From the NCBI GenBank assembly GCA_963702765.1, contig CAVPEB010000001.1:45357-109356 (forward strand): 64,000 nt of DNA, written 5' to 3'. Shown here one piece after another: positions 1-8,075 of this stretch; positions within the stretch are counted from its first letter, which is position 1, and each line of letters starts with the position of its first letter. The translations under genes and the position numbers were made by a program. This stretch comes from DATMNR01 sp963702765. GTDB lineage: Bacteria > Chloroflexota > Ktedonobacteria > Ktedonobacterales > Ktedonobacteraceae. The notes under the pieces were generated by a model. That model searched no databases and was not told where the DNA came from. It was given only the letters and a program-made list of their open reading frames with translations.

Positions 1-2
1 GT

Positions 3-851
3 GTAAAAGATCAGGGATTTGGAGCTATGCATGAAGCAGACTATAATCTAGCAGTAGCAAAAGCAGCAGGTGCAATCACAAACGATAAACGCCTGACTGT
101 ACCTATCAATGAAGAGGAATACCAGCAGGCACGACAATTACTTAATGAAACAGAAGCAACCTGGAGCAACGTCGGTGATGTATCTCAAATACCCATTCTG
201 GATCAGGAAAGCGTTGAGCATACCCCTACCAGGCACTATGTCTCAGATGATACCAAATACCCGTTTACCCAACGGCCAATCATTGCTATGCATCCAGGTA
301 GTGGGGGTTACAGCGCAGCTCGTAGATGGTCTCCAGAACATTTTGCGCAACTGGCCGATACACTCTTCCGAGATACTGGTGGTCAATTGATACTTTTGGG
401 TGGTCCGGAAGAGACGGAACTACACCAACAAATTTTTGAACTCATGCAGTCTGAGATGTCAGTGCGCAGTTTTGCTGGCAAAGGTAACATTCGTGTTGCA
501 GCAGCTATTCTGAAACAAGCAGACCTTTTTATTGGCAACGACTCAGGGCTTATGCATCTGGCTACAGCTGTAGGCACGCCAACTATTGCTATTTTTGGTC
601 TAACTAACTCTGATGCCTGGGGACCGTATACAGGTGGCCAGCCAATCCAGCAGGCAGTCGTTGTAAAAATGGATTTGCCTTGCATGCCTTGTTTCTACCG
701 TGGTCACGATCTGGGTACGCCAGAGGGCTGCATGACTCGCGATTGCCTGGCTTTGCTAGACGTCGATCCTGTAGCAACGGCTGCACGAAGATTGTTGCGT
801 CGATCGGAGAACAAACGTCACCTCGTAAAAGAAATAACAAAAAGGGATTGA
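3..851 (+). CDS. Glycosyltransferase family 9 (heptosyltransferase-like), 5' end outside window
   Basis: The reading frame is open to the left edge, so the gene begins before this window and only the C-terminal ~280 residues are present. The visible part has the hallmarks of the GT9/ADP-heptose:LPS heptosyltransferase fold. A linker equivalent to the family's H.ve.Nl motif (HEADYNLAVAKAAG) is followed by the second Rossmann domain, with MHPGSGG, then LILLGGPEE, then the nucleotide-sugar motif GNDSGLMHLATAVGTPT, then a late Cys-rich stretch (CMPCFYRG). The family transfers sugars to cell-surface glycolipids or glycans on the cytoplasmic face. In a Chloroflexota-type cell without classical LPS the acceptor is probably another envelope glycan; this is inference. 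It ends one base before the next ATG, so the two genes are probably co-transcribed. Confidence 0.85.
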   Translation, partial: VKDQGFGAMHEADYNLAVAKAAGAITNDKRLTVPINEEEYQQARQLLNETEATWSNVGDVSQIPILDQESVEHTPTRHYVSDDTKYPFTQRPIIAMHPGSGGYSAARRWSPEHFAQLADTLFRDTGGQLILLGGPEETELHQQIFELMQSEMSVRSFAGKGNIRVAAAILKQADLFIGNDSGLMHLATAVGTPTIAIFGLTNSDAWGPYTGGQPIQQAVVVKMDLPCMPCFYRGHDLGTPEGCMTRDCLALLDVDPVATAARRLLRRSENKRHLVKEITKRD

Positions 852-852
852 T

Positions 853-1860
853 ATGAGTAAAACGACCTATACACCCCCTACGGATAAGCTACTCACTTTT
901 GGTAAAGCCGAAGCGGTAGACTGGGATCAATGGCCCAACTACCTTGAACTTGGTCTTAGCCTGGAACATGTTCCAGAACTGATTCGCATGGCAACAGACC
1001 TTGAACTCCGAGGTCGTGAATCAATAGAAGGCGAAGAAGAGGATCCCGAATTTTGGGCACCTGTACACGCACTGCGAGCGTTAGGTCAACTTCGGGCTGA
1101 AGATGCCGCTGAGACTCTGGTCAACATGTTTATAGAAACAAAAGAAGACTACTGGATACAAGAAGAATTACCTCAAATATACGCTTTGATTGGTCCAGCC
1201 ATTATTCCTGCACTTACAGCATTCCTGACCGATTCGACTCATGACCAATATTCTCGTGGAAATGCTGCAGAAAGCCTGGCAGAAATAGGTAAAAGGTATC
1301 CTGAGACTCGTTTAGAATGTATCTCAGCTATCAGCAAACAATTAGAGTTGTTTGAAGAAAACGATTATGAACTCAACGCTTTTCTCATCATTAGTTTAAC
1401 TGATCTCAAGGCTATAGAGACCCTTCCTATAATTGAACGCGCTTTTGAAGCAGATAGGGTTGATGATATTATTGTAGATCTAGATGATGTGCTCGTAGAC
1501 TTTGGTTTGAAAGAGCGTGAAGAAATCCCCGACTCTATCACATTTGGCAATTTTTTTGAAAATCTCGAGAGGCGCGGCTCCCCTATAAACCCGGATCAAA
1601 TACAAATCGTATCATCGGACATACCTGATACCACACCTCAAATACAGAAGGCGCGACCCTCCACTTATGCAACAACTGGTAATGTAATAAAATTTTCAGG
1701 TAAGAGAGCTCACAAAGAAAAAAGCCAAGAAAAAGAGGTAATAGTAGCGCCTCAAACTGTCAGCTGTCCCTTTCGCCCGTTTCACTGGTCTGGTGAAGTT
1801 GCCAATCTCAACTTCGGGCAATTCTCGTTTGATGATCTCAATCATCGCACGTATCCCTAA
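853..1860 (+). CDS. HEAT-repeat-like hypothetical protein
   Basis: A 335-residue acidic, helix-rich protein. Residues ~70-220 contain alternating helical pairs of the HEAT/PBS-lyase kind (ALRALGQLRAEDAAETLVNM, then IYALIGPAIIPALTAFL, then NAAESLAEIGKRYPE). Such repeats usually form protein-binding scaffolds, and no catalytic motif is visible. The ATG begins one base after the preceding glycosyltransferase stop, so translational coupling is likely. The last ~55 codons overlap head-on with the 3' end of the radical SAM gene on the other strand. The tail after about residue 275 is basic and low in complexity, and may be non-native read-on after loss of an earlier stop. No specific function can be assigned. 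Confidence 0.7.
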   Translation: MSKTTYTPPTDKLLTFGKAEAVDWDQWPNYLELGLSLEHVPELIRMATDLELRGRESIEGEEEDPEFWAPVHALRALGQLRAEDAAETLVNMFIETKEDYWIQEELPQIYALIGPAIIPALTAFLTDSTHDQYSRGNAAESLAEIGKRYPETRLECISAISKQLELFEENDYELNAFLIISLTDLKAIETLPIIERAFEADRVDDIIVDLDDVLVDFGLKEREEIPDSITFGNFFENLERRGSPINPDQIQIVSSDIPDTTPQIQKARPSTYATTGNVIKFSGKRAHKEKSQEKEVIVAPQTVSCPFRPFHWSGEVANLNFGQFSFDDLNHRTYP

Positions 1861-3020
1861 CGCTCTGCCCATCGAATCAAGCGCTGGCATGCGTGGCAAT
1901 AATACTTCCGGGTCAATATTTAGATTACGCAGTTGGATCAGCCGCAAATCTGTTTCTTTCACAAAAGAGAGCAGAGCCTCGACTTCACGTTCGCGATCAA
2001 TCATGCCTGGGAAACTGAGCAGGTTGATTGAGCTATATACACCTGCATCACGTGCTCGTTTCAGCGATTCTTTGACATCCTCAAACGTATAACCAATGGG
2101 ACGATAATAGGCATTATAGGTTTCTGTATGTCCAGAGATAGTGCTTGCACGGATGGTATCGAGTCCTGCATTGTACAGCCGCTGCAGCCAACTCGGATTG
2201 CTTGCATTCGTATTGATATTGATAACACCTTTATCAGTCTGTGTCCGCATGCCTTTTATTGCTTGTTCAATGCGGCGCCACTGCAATAACGGCTCTCCTT
2301 CGCATCCTTGCCCAAAACTTACAATTGCATCTTCGGCCTGTTCCAGGTGAGGTATTGCCACTTCTAAAATCTCCCCAACAGTTGGGATGAAAGTCAGGCG
2401 ATCTTGTGGTGAGATCAAGTCCTCTTCTTCCTGCTTAGAGATGCATCCAATGCAGCGCGCATTGCATCCTGGAGAGACAGCTATTGCCATCTCCCAGCGG
2501 CCGAAAAACAGATTACTGGCTGTTGGACACGAGTAGTCAAGTGCGCAATGGGCGTGTTGAGCCACAATGCGATTTTCAGGCAATTCGGATTGCTTCTTAC
2601 GCACTAACCTATGCAGTGCGCGAGGGTTGAAAGCACGAGGATGCCATTTACATGGATCATCAGTTTGTATTGCTGCTACATACAAACGTCCATTCATTCC
2701 TGCAACAGCGCTATATCCAAAAAAGGTAAAGGTTCAGTGTTTGGTACTTTTTCGTATGCAGGAAGGAGTGTGCGGGTATATCCGATTGGTAGTAAGGCGG
2801 CTGCAGCCCAGCCGTGAGATGCGTCTAGTGCCTGCCGTACGCCGGAACGCTTCTCTCCTACCGCCAGCCGATCTGGCATCATCGAGAGTGTGACACCATC
2901 CGGCAACGGGATAAGATCGCTAAATTCGAGTATGTGATTATTGAAAGCCAGCGCATGTAAACGCGGCTCCTCGCGAATTTCTCCTTCTGGAGTACAGTAT
3001 ATAAGATAGGGAAAAGCCAT
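1696..3020 (-). CDS. Radical SAM protein, interrupted by a -1 frameshift in a T6 run
   Basis: Two reading frames on the minus strand together encode one radical SAM enzyme of about 440 residues. The first (3020 to 2694, 108 residues) reads to ..NTEPLPFLDIALLQE and stops. The second starts in the -1 frame and carries the Fe4S4/SAM cysteine motif CNARCIGC, a glycine-rich SAM-binding segment (SFGQGCEGEPLL) and the strand motif NINTNASNP. Restoring one T to the run on the coding strand (A2719-A2724 on the plus strand) joins them as PLPFFGYSAVAGMNGRLYVAA with no other change. The site in the zero frame is T TTT TTG, which matches a -1 slippery heptamer. The reaction is unknown. The C-terminus overlaps the convergent HEAT gene by 165 bases and ends in an odd aromatic tail, so its native stop may have been lost. 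Confidence 0.8.
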
Positions 3021-3064
3021 TCTAATCCTTTGTGTTGGAGTGCGCGCAATAGTTTGAACCGCTG

Positions 3065-3358
3065 CTAATGCACTGATGGTGGCGCAATCGGAATACGTGA
3101 CCCAGTAGGACGTTCATCAACATAATCTTCTTCAAAGTATCTTGACACTAGCGATGTTTGAGACTGGGTGGCTACACGTTGCTCGACTTCTCGTGTCACC
3201 TCGTAAACAAAGCTGAGTAATATATGTTCCCCTCGCATACTTTGGCATACATGGCGAATGCGTGGATGCTCTAACTCCATCCAAGCATTTATCATAGACT
3301 CAAGCGCAGACATATCGTCTCCACATTGTGTGCTATCAAAGCCTTTGTACCTATACAC
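3065..3358 (-). CDS. Small conserved-looking hypothetical protein
   Basis: A 97-residue protein lying 44 bases upstream of the radical SAM gene on the same strand, so probably in one transcription unit with it. The core (SALESMINAWMELEHPRIRH, then GEHILLSFVYEV) looks like a genuine soluble alpha/beta domain rather than a chance frame. An AAAGGA Shine-Dalgarno sequence sits about 7 bases before the ATG. An alternative start 15 codons in (MSALE, 3313) is possible. I do not recognise the family with certainty and assign no function. Confidence 0.6.
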   Translation of the reverse strand: MYRYKGFDSTQCGDDMSALESMINAWMELEHPRIRHVCQSMRGEHILLSFVYEVTREVEQRVATQSQTSLVSRYFEEDYVDERPTGSRIPIAPPSVH

Positions 3359-3508
3359 GTCCTGATCCTTTCAATCTGGAAACACAATTGAGCTCTGCTG
3401 ATCAATCTTTCCATTCTGAATGTGACGTATTGTATCATTACAGCACAATATTTACCATAGAAACGATCCTGATTCACAACTCTGCAAGTGAAATGGAGGT
3501 ATCCACCA

Positions 3509-4273
3509 ATGTATGAAGAATATCCTATACTCGAATTCGATACCGCTATGGAAGCAATTCTTGAACCAAAACGCCTGATACATCCTATTGATATACCTGA
3601 ACATGCAGTGGTTTGCTTCTTTCAAGACGTTATTACAAAGTTATCCCAGCAACATCAAGCTAAAGTCATCAAACATTTAAAAAGTGAAATTGGTTCACAT
3701 CCCATTTTTGAATTCAATCTTGATGCAAAACGTCTGGCTGTCTTTCATCCTGGCGTTGGAGCGCCACTTGCTGCAGGCTTGCTCGAAGAAGTAATAGCGC
3801 TAGGGTGCAAGAAATTCATTGCTTGCGGCGGTGCCGGTGTACTCGATGGCACACTCTCTATGGGACATATCATTGTACCGACCGCTGCAATTCGCGATGA
3901 AGGTACCTCCTATCACTATTTACCGCCTGGTCGTGAAGTTAACGCGCATCCTGATGGCGTAGCAGCTATTGAAATGGTGCTTCAAGCACATCATTGCGAA
4001 TACATACTTTCTAAGACCTGGACTACTGACGCTATTTATCGCGAAACACAGGCAAAAGTACAACGACGCAAAGCTGAGGGCTGTATTGCGGTAGAAATGG
4101 AGGCTGCAGCATTTTTTGCCGTTGCCCAGTTTCGAAATGTACAGTTTGCTCAATTACTTTACGGTGGTGATGATGTCAGTGGAAGTGAATGGGATTCACG
4201 GCTCTGGGATAGCCATACATCAGTGCGCGAAAAACTCTTCTGGTTGGCTGCTGAAGCATGCCTCTCATTATAG
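3509..4273 (+). CDS. Nucleoside phosphorylase (uridine phosphorylase-like)
   Basis: A PNP/UDP-family nucleoside phosphorylase of 254 residues, which splits a nucleoside with phosphate into base and (deoxy)ribose 1-phosphate for salvage in the cytoplasm. Visible family features are FHPGVGAPLAAGLLEEVIALG near residue 80, the glycine-rich ACGGAGVLDG segment, and VEMEAAAFFAVAQ near residue 200, where the Met-Glu pair normally contacts the ribose 2'-OH. Late in the protein lies YGGDDVSG, with the acidic residues that usually protonate the base. GGAGG lies 11 bases before the ATG at 3509, so this start is preferred over one seven codons upstream (3488). The base specificity cannot be fixed from sequence by eye. 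Confidence 0.85.
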   Translation: MYEEYPILEFDTAMEAILEPKRLIHPIDIPEHAVVCFFQDVITKLSQQHQAKVIKHLKSEIGSHPIFEFNLDAKRLAVFHPGVGAPLAAGLLEEVIALGCKKFIACGGAGVLDGTLSMGHIIVPTAAIRDEGTSYHYLPPGREVNAHPDGVAAIEMVLQAHHCEYILSKTWTTDAIYRETQAKVQRRKAEGCIAVEMEAAAFFAVAQFRNVQFAQLLYGGDDVSGSEWDSRLWDSHTSVREKLFWLAAEACLSL

Positions 4274-4274
4274 A

Positions 4275-6908
4275 TTATGCGATTTGGCAAGCCAGATTTA
4301 TTGCCTGCTCTACAGTAAGATTCCTTCCTTCGGCCCAGGCATTAACCCAGCTTTCTTCATCTACACGGGAGCGAATAAATTGTCGTGCCATTTGTACCAG
4401 TTTATTGGTTTTCGTCCAGGGTATTAGACCAATTGCATCCATAAGACTCTCGGCAGCTCCCCCCAGTTTAGCTGAATTTATACTCGCCAAATGTGGTTCC
4501 GGTTCTCCACGTAATCCCACCGCAAAACTTAAAGATCCCAACCCTGTCGCTATAAATTGTTTGTGCCCCAGTTTATAACACAGTTTAATACTTCTCAAAA
4601 GGCAATCAATGGCCTCCGAATACTTCCCTTCCAGGATTGTGAGCGCACCCTGATCTTTCAATAAATCAGCGAGTGCAATGGTATCACCTACTTGTTCAAA
4701 TAGCTTCCTACTCTGAGTATAATGTACCCTCATTTGCTTAAAATCAGAGATGAATCCCTCTGCCGCAGCCAGATGGAAGAGCAATTGGGCTTTCACCCAT
4801 ATATCACATGTTTGTGAGACATGTTCTATGCCTTCAAGGTATACACGTTCTGCAAGTTGATATTCACCTTGCGCATGTGCTGCCCATCCTCGGTGAAGCA
4901 AAGCCATTGCCAGGCCACACGGATCATCCAATTGTCTCCATAGAACAATGCTTTCTTCGGCAATCTCAGCCGCCTTCGTCTGCTCATTTTGCAAACAAAC
5001 AAGTCTAGATGCTTCACTTAAAGCCTTAGCTCGTGCCGCAAGTACAGATTTGCTCTCTTCGTTCTCAAGCGGTAGTTCCAGCACTGCATTCAACCAGTGG
5101 CGCCCTTCAGTCAAATATCCCTGCCATTCCCAATACGGTCTTAGGGCAGAGGCCAGACGAAGACAAAGCTCAATAGCGGCTATCTCTTTAGCAGGTACTC
5201 CTTCAGACATAGACAGTTCAGCATTTATCTCTCCATTGATCTCTTCACTCGAGTCTGGTTTGAATGTATAGGATTTTATGAATGATCTGTTTTTAGCCTG
5301 TTGAAGTGACCATTCTAATGCTGCTCGAATATTATCCCGGTTCGCACTTAAACGTTCCAGCCATTGGAGTTGCTGTGGACCTCTCAAACCTATTTCAGCC
5401 TCTTCAACGACATGTAAAAAATAGCTGGCATGCCAATCTTTCAGTCGTTCATACATTCCCTGGGCTGATAACTTTTCAAGCATATACTCGCGCAACGTAT
5501 ATAACACACTGAAATAAACTTGCTCTCCCATAAATGGCATTCGTACCAACAAGCTATTGTCTGCCAATTGATGAAGCATGACAAGCGCAGGATAGGAGAG
5601 AGGAACAGTATTTTGAACTGCTTCTACACTCTGCATCATTGCTTCCGCTGCTTCAAGAGACCAACCTCCTACGAATACTCCCAGGCGTGGAAACCACTCT
5701 TGTTCAACAGGAGAAAGCAGATTATAACTCCAGTCAATTGTATTACGCAGCGCCCGCTGCCTACCAGGTAAATTCATGGCCCCGCCCGTTAGCATTCCTA
5801 ATAGGGATCCTGAAAGCCTCTGTAACAAAACATCTGGGGAGAGTAATTTAACACGTGCAGCCGCCAGTTCTAGCGCCAATGGTAGGCCGTCAACCATGTC
5901 ACAAATTTGAGCAATGCTGGCTGCGTTTGCAGCAGTCAATGTAAAGTCAGGCATGATCGCACGCGCTCGTTCAACAAAGAGTTGGATTGCACCATATTGT
6001 GCAATTTTTTCTGCTGCGATCTCAATCCCCACATCAGGTACATCCAGTGGTGGAACATGAAACTCGTATTCACCATACAAGTGTAACACTACTCTGCTGG
6101 TAATGAGGACTTTCAGTCCTGGTGCCGCTGCTAACATCTCATCAACTACAGTTCTTGCGTCTGCTAGATGCTCAAAATTATCAAGTACGAGCAAGAGTTG
6201 TTTTTTTCGTAGATATGAAATCAGATTTTGCATAACGGAGATGTCAGGTAAGAGCCTTACATTTAGTGTCTGGATAATACTCATAGGTACAAGCTCAGGT
6301 TCATCCACACCTGCTAGAGACACATACCACACACCGTGAGAAAATTTCTCGACTATGGACCTTGCCAGGTGCAATGCTAGAAGTGATTTGCCACTGCCGC
6401 CAGCTCCAACTAATGTCAAAAGACGGACCTCTTCCTGCTCCAATAAGTTTGTTAATCGCTCCACGGCCCATTCTCGTCCAATGAGTCGGGTATTTGGGAC
6501 AGGGAGATGGTTTTTGGGGAAATATATAGGGGCACGAGGGATGTTGGAGATAAAAGTTTGGGATCTCCTCGTGAGAAGCTGGTTGAGAGGAGGTCGTTGC
6601 CACTCTTCCGGACCGAAGTAGTTTGGACCTATATGTGCCAATTCCAGAAGGTGTATTGCTTCTTCCTGAGTAGAAATCGCCCGCCAGTGAGCTAAGGCCT
6701 TAATTATTCGATGAATCTCCAGATGAGTAAGGTATGCTTTTCCGCTACGATTTAGCTTTCGACTCAGCACTTTTGAGTTCAACCCAATCTCATCAGCAAG
6801 TTCCTTCTGCGAAAAGCCACTTACACGAATATACTCTTGTACACATTCACAAAATACACTCGTATTGATATGCTCACCACTTCTCACTTTAATCGTCCCA
6901 GACATCAT
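4275..6908 (-). CDS. HTH - NB-ARC ATPase - TPR protein (STAND family)
   Basis: An intact ~877-residue signal-transduction ATPase. Residues ~25-75 form an XRE-like helix-turn-helix (SGFSQKELADEIGLNSKVLS). A NB-ARC module follows, with Walker A LVGAGGSGKS near residue 170, Walker B LLLVLDNFEH near 240, the sensor motif LITSR near 270, and DGLPLALELAAARVKLLSP in the helical/ARC2 part. The C-terminal ~350 residues are helical TPR-like repeats. Family members oligomerise with ATP after sensing a ligand. In Chloroflexota and Actinobacteria they act as transcription regulators or, in related systems, as defence sensors. AGGGGA precedes an ATG-ATG pair at 6908/6905, favoured over the ATG at 6923. It ends one base after the convergent phosphorylase gene. 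The ligand is unknown. Confidence 0.85.
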   Translation of the reverse strand: MMSGTIKVRSGEHINTSVFCECVQEYIRVSGFSQKELADEIGLNSKVLSRKLNRSGKAYLTHLEIHRIIKALAHWRAISTQEEAIHLLELAHIGPNYFGPEEWQRPPLNQLLTRRSQTFISNIPRAPIYFPKNHLPVPNTRLIGREWAVERLTNLLEQEEVRLLTLVGAGGSGKSLLALHLARSIVEKFSHGVWYVSLAGVDEPELVPMSIIQTLNVRLLPDISVMQNLISYLRKKQLLLVLDNFEHLADARTVVDEMLAAAPGLKVLITSRVVLHLYGEYEFHVPPLDVPDVGIEIAAEKIAQYGAIQLFVERARAIMPDFTLTAANAASIAQICDMVDGLPLALELAAARVKLLSPDVLLQRLSGSLLGMLTGGAMNLPGRQRALRNTIDWSYNLLSPVEQEWFPRLGVFVGGWSLEAAEAMMQSVEAVQNTVPLSYPALVMLHQLADNSLLVRMPFMGEQVYFSVLYTLREYMLEKLSAQGMYERLKDWHASYFLHVVEEAEIGLRGPQQLQWLERLSANRDNIRAALEWSLQQAKNRSFIKSYTFKPDSSEEINGEINAELSMSEGVPAKEIAAIELCLRLASALRPYWEWQGYLTEGRHWLNAVLELPLENEESKSVLAARAKALSEASRLVCLQNEQTKAAEIAEESIVLWRQLDDPCGLAMALLHRGWAAHAQGEYQLAERVYLEGIEHVSQTCDIWVKAQLLFHLAAAEGFISDFKQMRVHYTQSRKLFEQVGDTIALADLLKDQGALTILEGKYSEAIDCLLRSIKLCYKLGHKQFIATGLGSLSFAVGLRGEPEPHLASINSAKLGGAAESLMDAIGLIPWTKTNKLVQMARQFIRSRVDEESWVNAWAEGRNLTVEQAINLACQIA

Positions 6909-7030
6909 TACATCCCCTAACAACTTTTGAGTGGATATCCAGTGGACTCTAAGTCACCAAAATTAAAAAAAGCAGAGCCATGATAAGTATACTAATATAA
7001 GGGTAAGAAATCAAGAGAAAGGAACCAGTT

Positions 7031-7420
7031 ATGTGCACTCTCCAGGCTCGCATGCAGTGTTATGATAGGTTCTCCGAAGTCATTCCAAACGAAGTAGTAT
7101 ACAACGAACTCATTTTAGAGAATGCGGTCAGCCAGTTACTACTTGCTTTTTTCAACGAGGTAATGGTGGATGTGAATATTTATTTTTCTCCCCACGTGCA
7201 AATGGAAATGCAACATTGTTTTATCCAGATACAAGCTCAGTGTGGTAATCAAATCATTGCCTCTCTGCCGGATCCTTGCGAATTTATTGAGCTTAATGTA
7301 GAAATCAAGATATGTTCTATTCTTATGGAACTTTTTGGTTCCGTGATTGTCGACAGTGTGACATTCATTCCTTCTTCATATGATCACGCATATGCGCATA
7401 GTAGTGCCGGCAGAGTTTAA
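7031..7420 (+). CDS. Hypothetical protein, 129 residues
   Basis: A soluble protein with many hydrophobic and acidic residues, several Cys (C2, C10, and others) and no motif I recognise. GAAAGGA sits 9 bases before the ATG, and the gene is divergent from the STAND gene across a 120-base A+T-rich spacer containing a TATACTAATATAAG-like stretch. These features support a real gene, but composition and the lack of a family make this a modest call. Confidence 0.5.
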   Translation: MCTLQARMQCYDRFSEVIPNEVVYNELILENAVSQLLLAFFNEVMVDVNIYFSPHVQMEMQHCFIQIQAQCGNQIIASLPDPCEFIELNVEIKICSILMELFGSVIVDSVTFIPSSYDHAYAHSSAGRV

Positions 7421-7482
7421 ATACCAGATACTCTTCCTACAAGCTTTATCCAGTCTTTGAAAGAACAAGGAGCAGATTTTCT

Positions 7483-7953
7483 TTGAATACGATGAAAGTC
7501 GAACACGCTGTTTGCATCAATCTTCCAGCCGAAGAAATCTTTACATATATGAGCAACCTCGAGAATCTAGCTGACTGGTCGGGTGTTATCATTTCTGCCA
7601 GGAAAATCTCATCTGGAGACATGCTTGTAGGAACGACAGTACGATGTACGATTCGCATTTTGGGAAGGTGGTTTGATTCCACGTATGAGATTGTCGAATG
7701 TGTGCCCAACCGCTACCTGACGTATAAAAGCATCAGTGGTATCGCACCTAGTCTGATTTGTTATCAACTAGAGCCAGTAGAGGGTATTGGAACAAATGTG
7801 ATTGTGGAAGAAAACATCAATTTTCTTGGCGGTTTTCTAGGATTTGCAGAGCAAGTGATCAAGAGTGTCATCCACCGCCAGGTTGCAAATGACCTGCAGA
7901 CATTAAAGGATTTATTGGAGATCACAGCCTCACATTGTAGTAAGACGGAATAA
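7483..7953 (+). CDS. SRPBCC / polyketide cyclase-like ligand-binding protein
   Basis: A 156-residue START/SRPBCC-superfamily domain. It opens with the typical strand-helix entry (EHAVCINLPAEEIFTYMSNL, then ENLADWSGVI). Central antiparallel strands include STYEIVECVPNRYLTYKS, and a long C-terminal helix ends VANDLQTLKDLLE. The fold encloses a hydrophobic pocket for lipids or polyketide-like ligands; the ligand here is unknown. The start is most likely TTG at 7483, because AAGGAG lies 10 bases before it. An ATG three codons later (7492) is the alternative. It is followed by a strong hairpin shared with the convergent valS gene. Confidence 0.8.
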   Translation: MNTMKVEHAVCINLPAEEIFTYMSNLENLADWSGVIISARKISSGDMLVGTTVRCTIRILGRWFDSTYEIVECVPNRYLTYKSISGIAPSLICYQLEPVEGIGTNVIVEENINFLGGFLGFAEQVIKSVIHRQVANDLQTLKDLLEITASHCSKTE

Positions 7954-7977
7954 AGAACACGATCTTTACAACAATAG

Positions 7978-8018
7978 CACCAGGGTCGGGTTTCGTAAGT
8001 TGGAACCCGACCCTGGTG
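7978..8018. terminator. Perfect 15-bp inverted repeat between convergent genes
   Basis: Arms CACCAGGGTCGGGTT (7978-7992) and its exact complement (8004-8018) enclose an 11-base loop. It lies between the ends of the SRPBCC gene and valS, and probably terminates transcription from both sides. There is no long U-run on either strand. Confidence 0.65.
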
Positions 8019-8075
8019 AGCAAGTAATTTTGGGTATAACCTGGAAAGAACGGTGCGTAGTGGTAACAACTCTCG

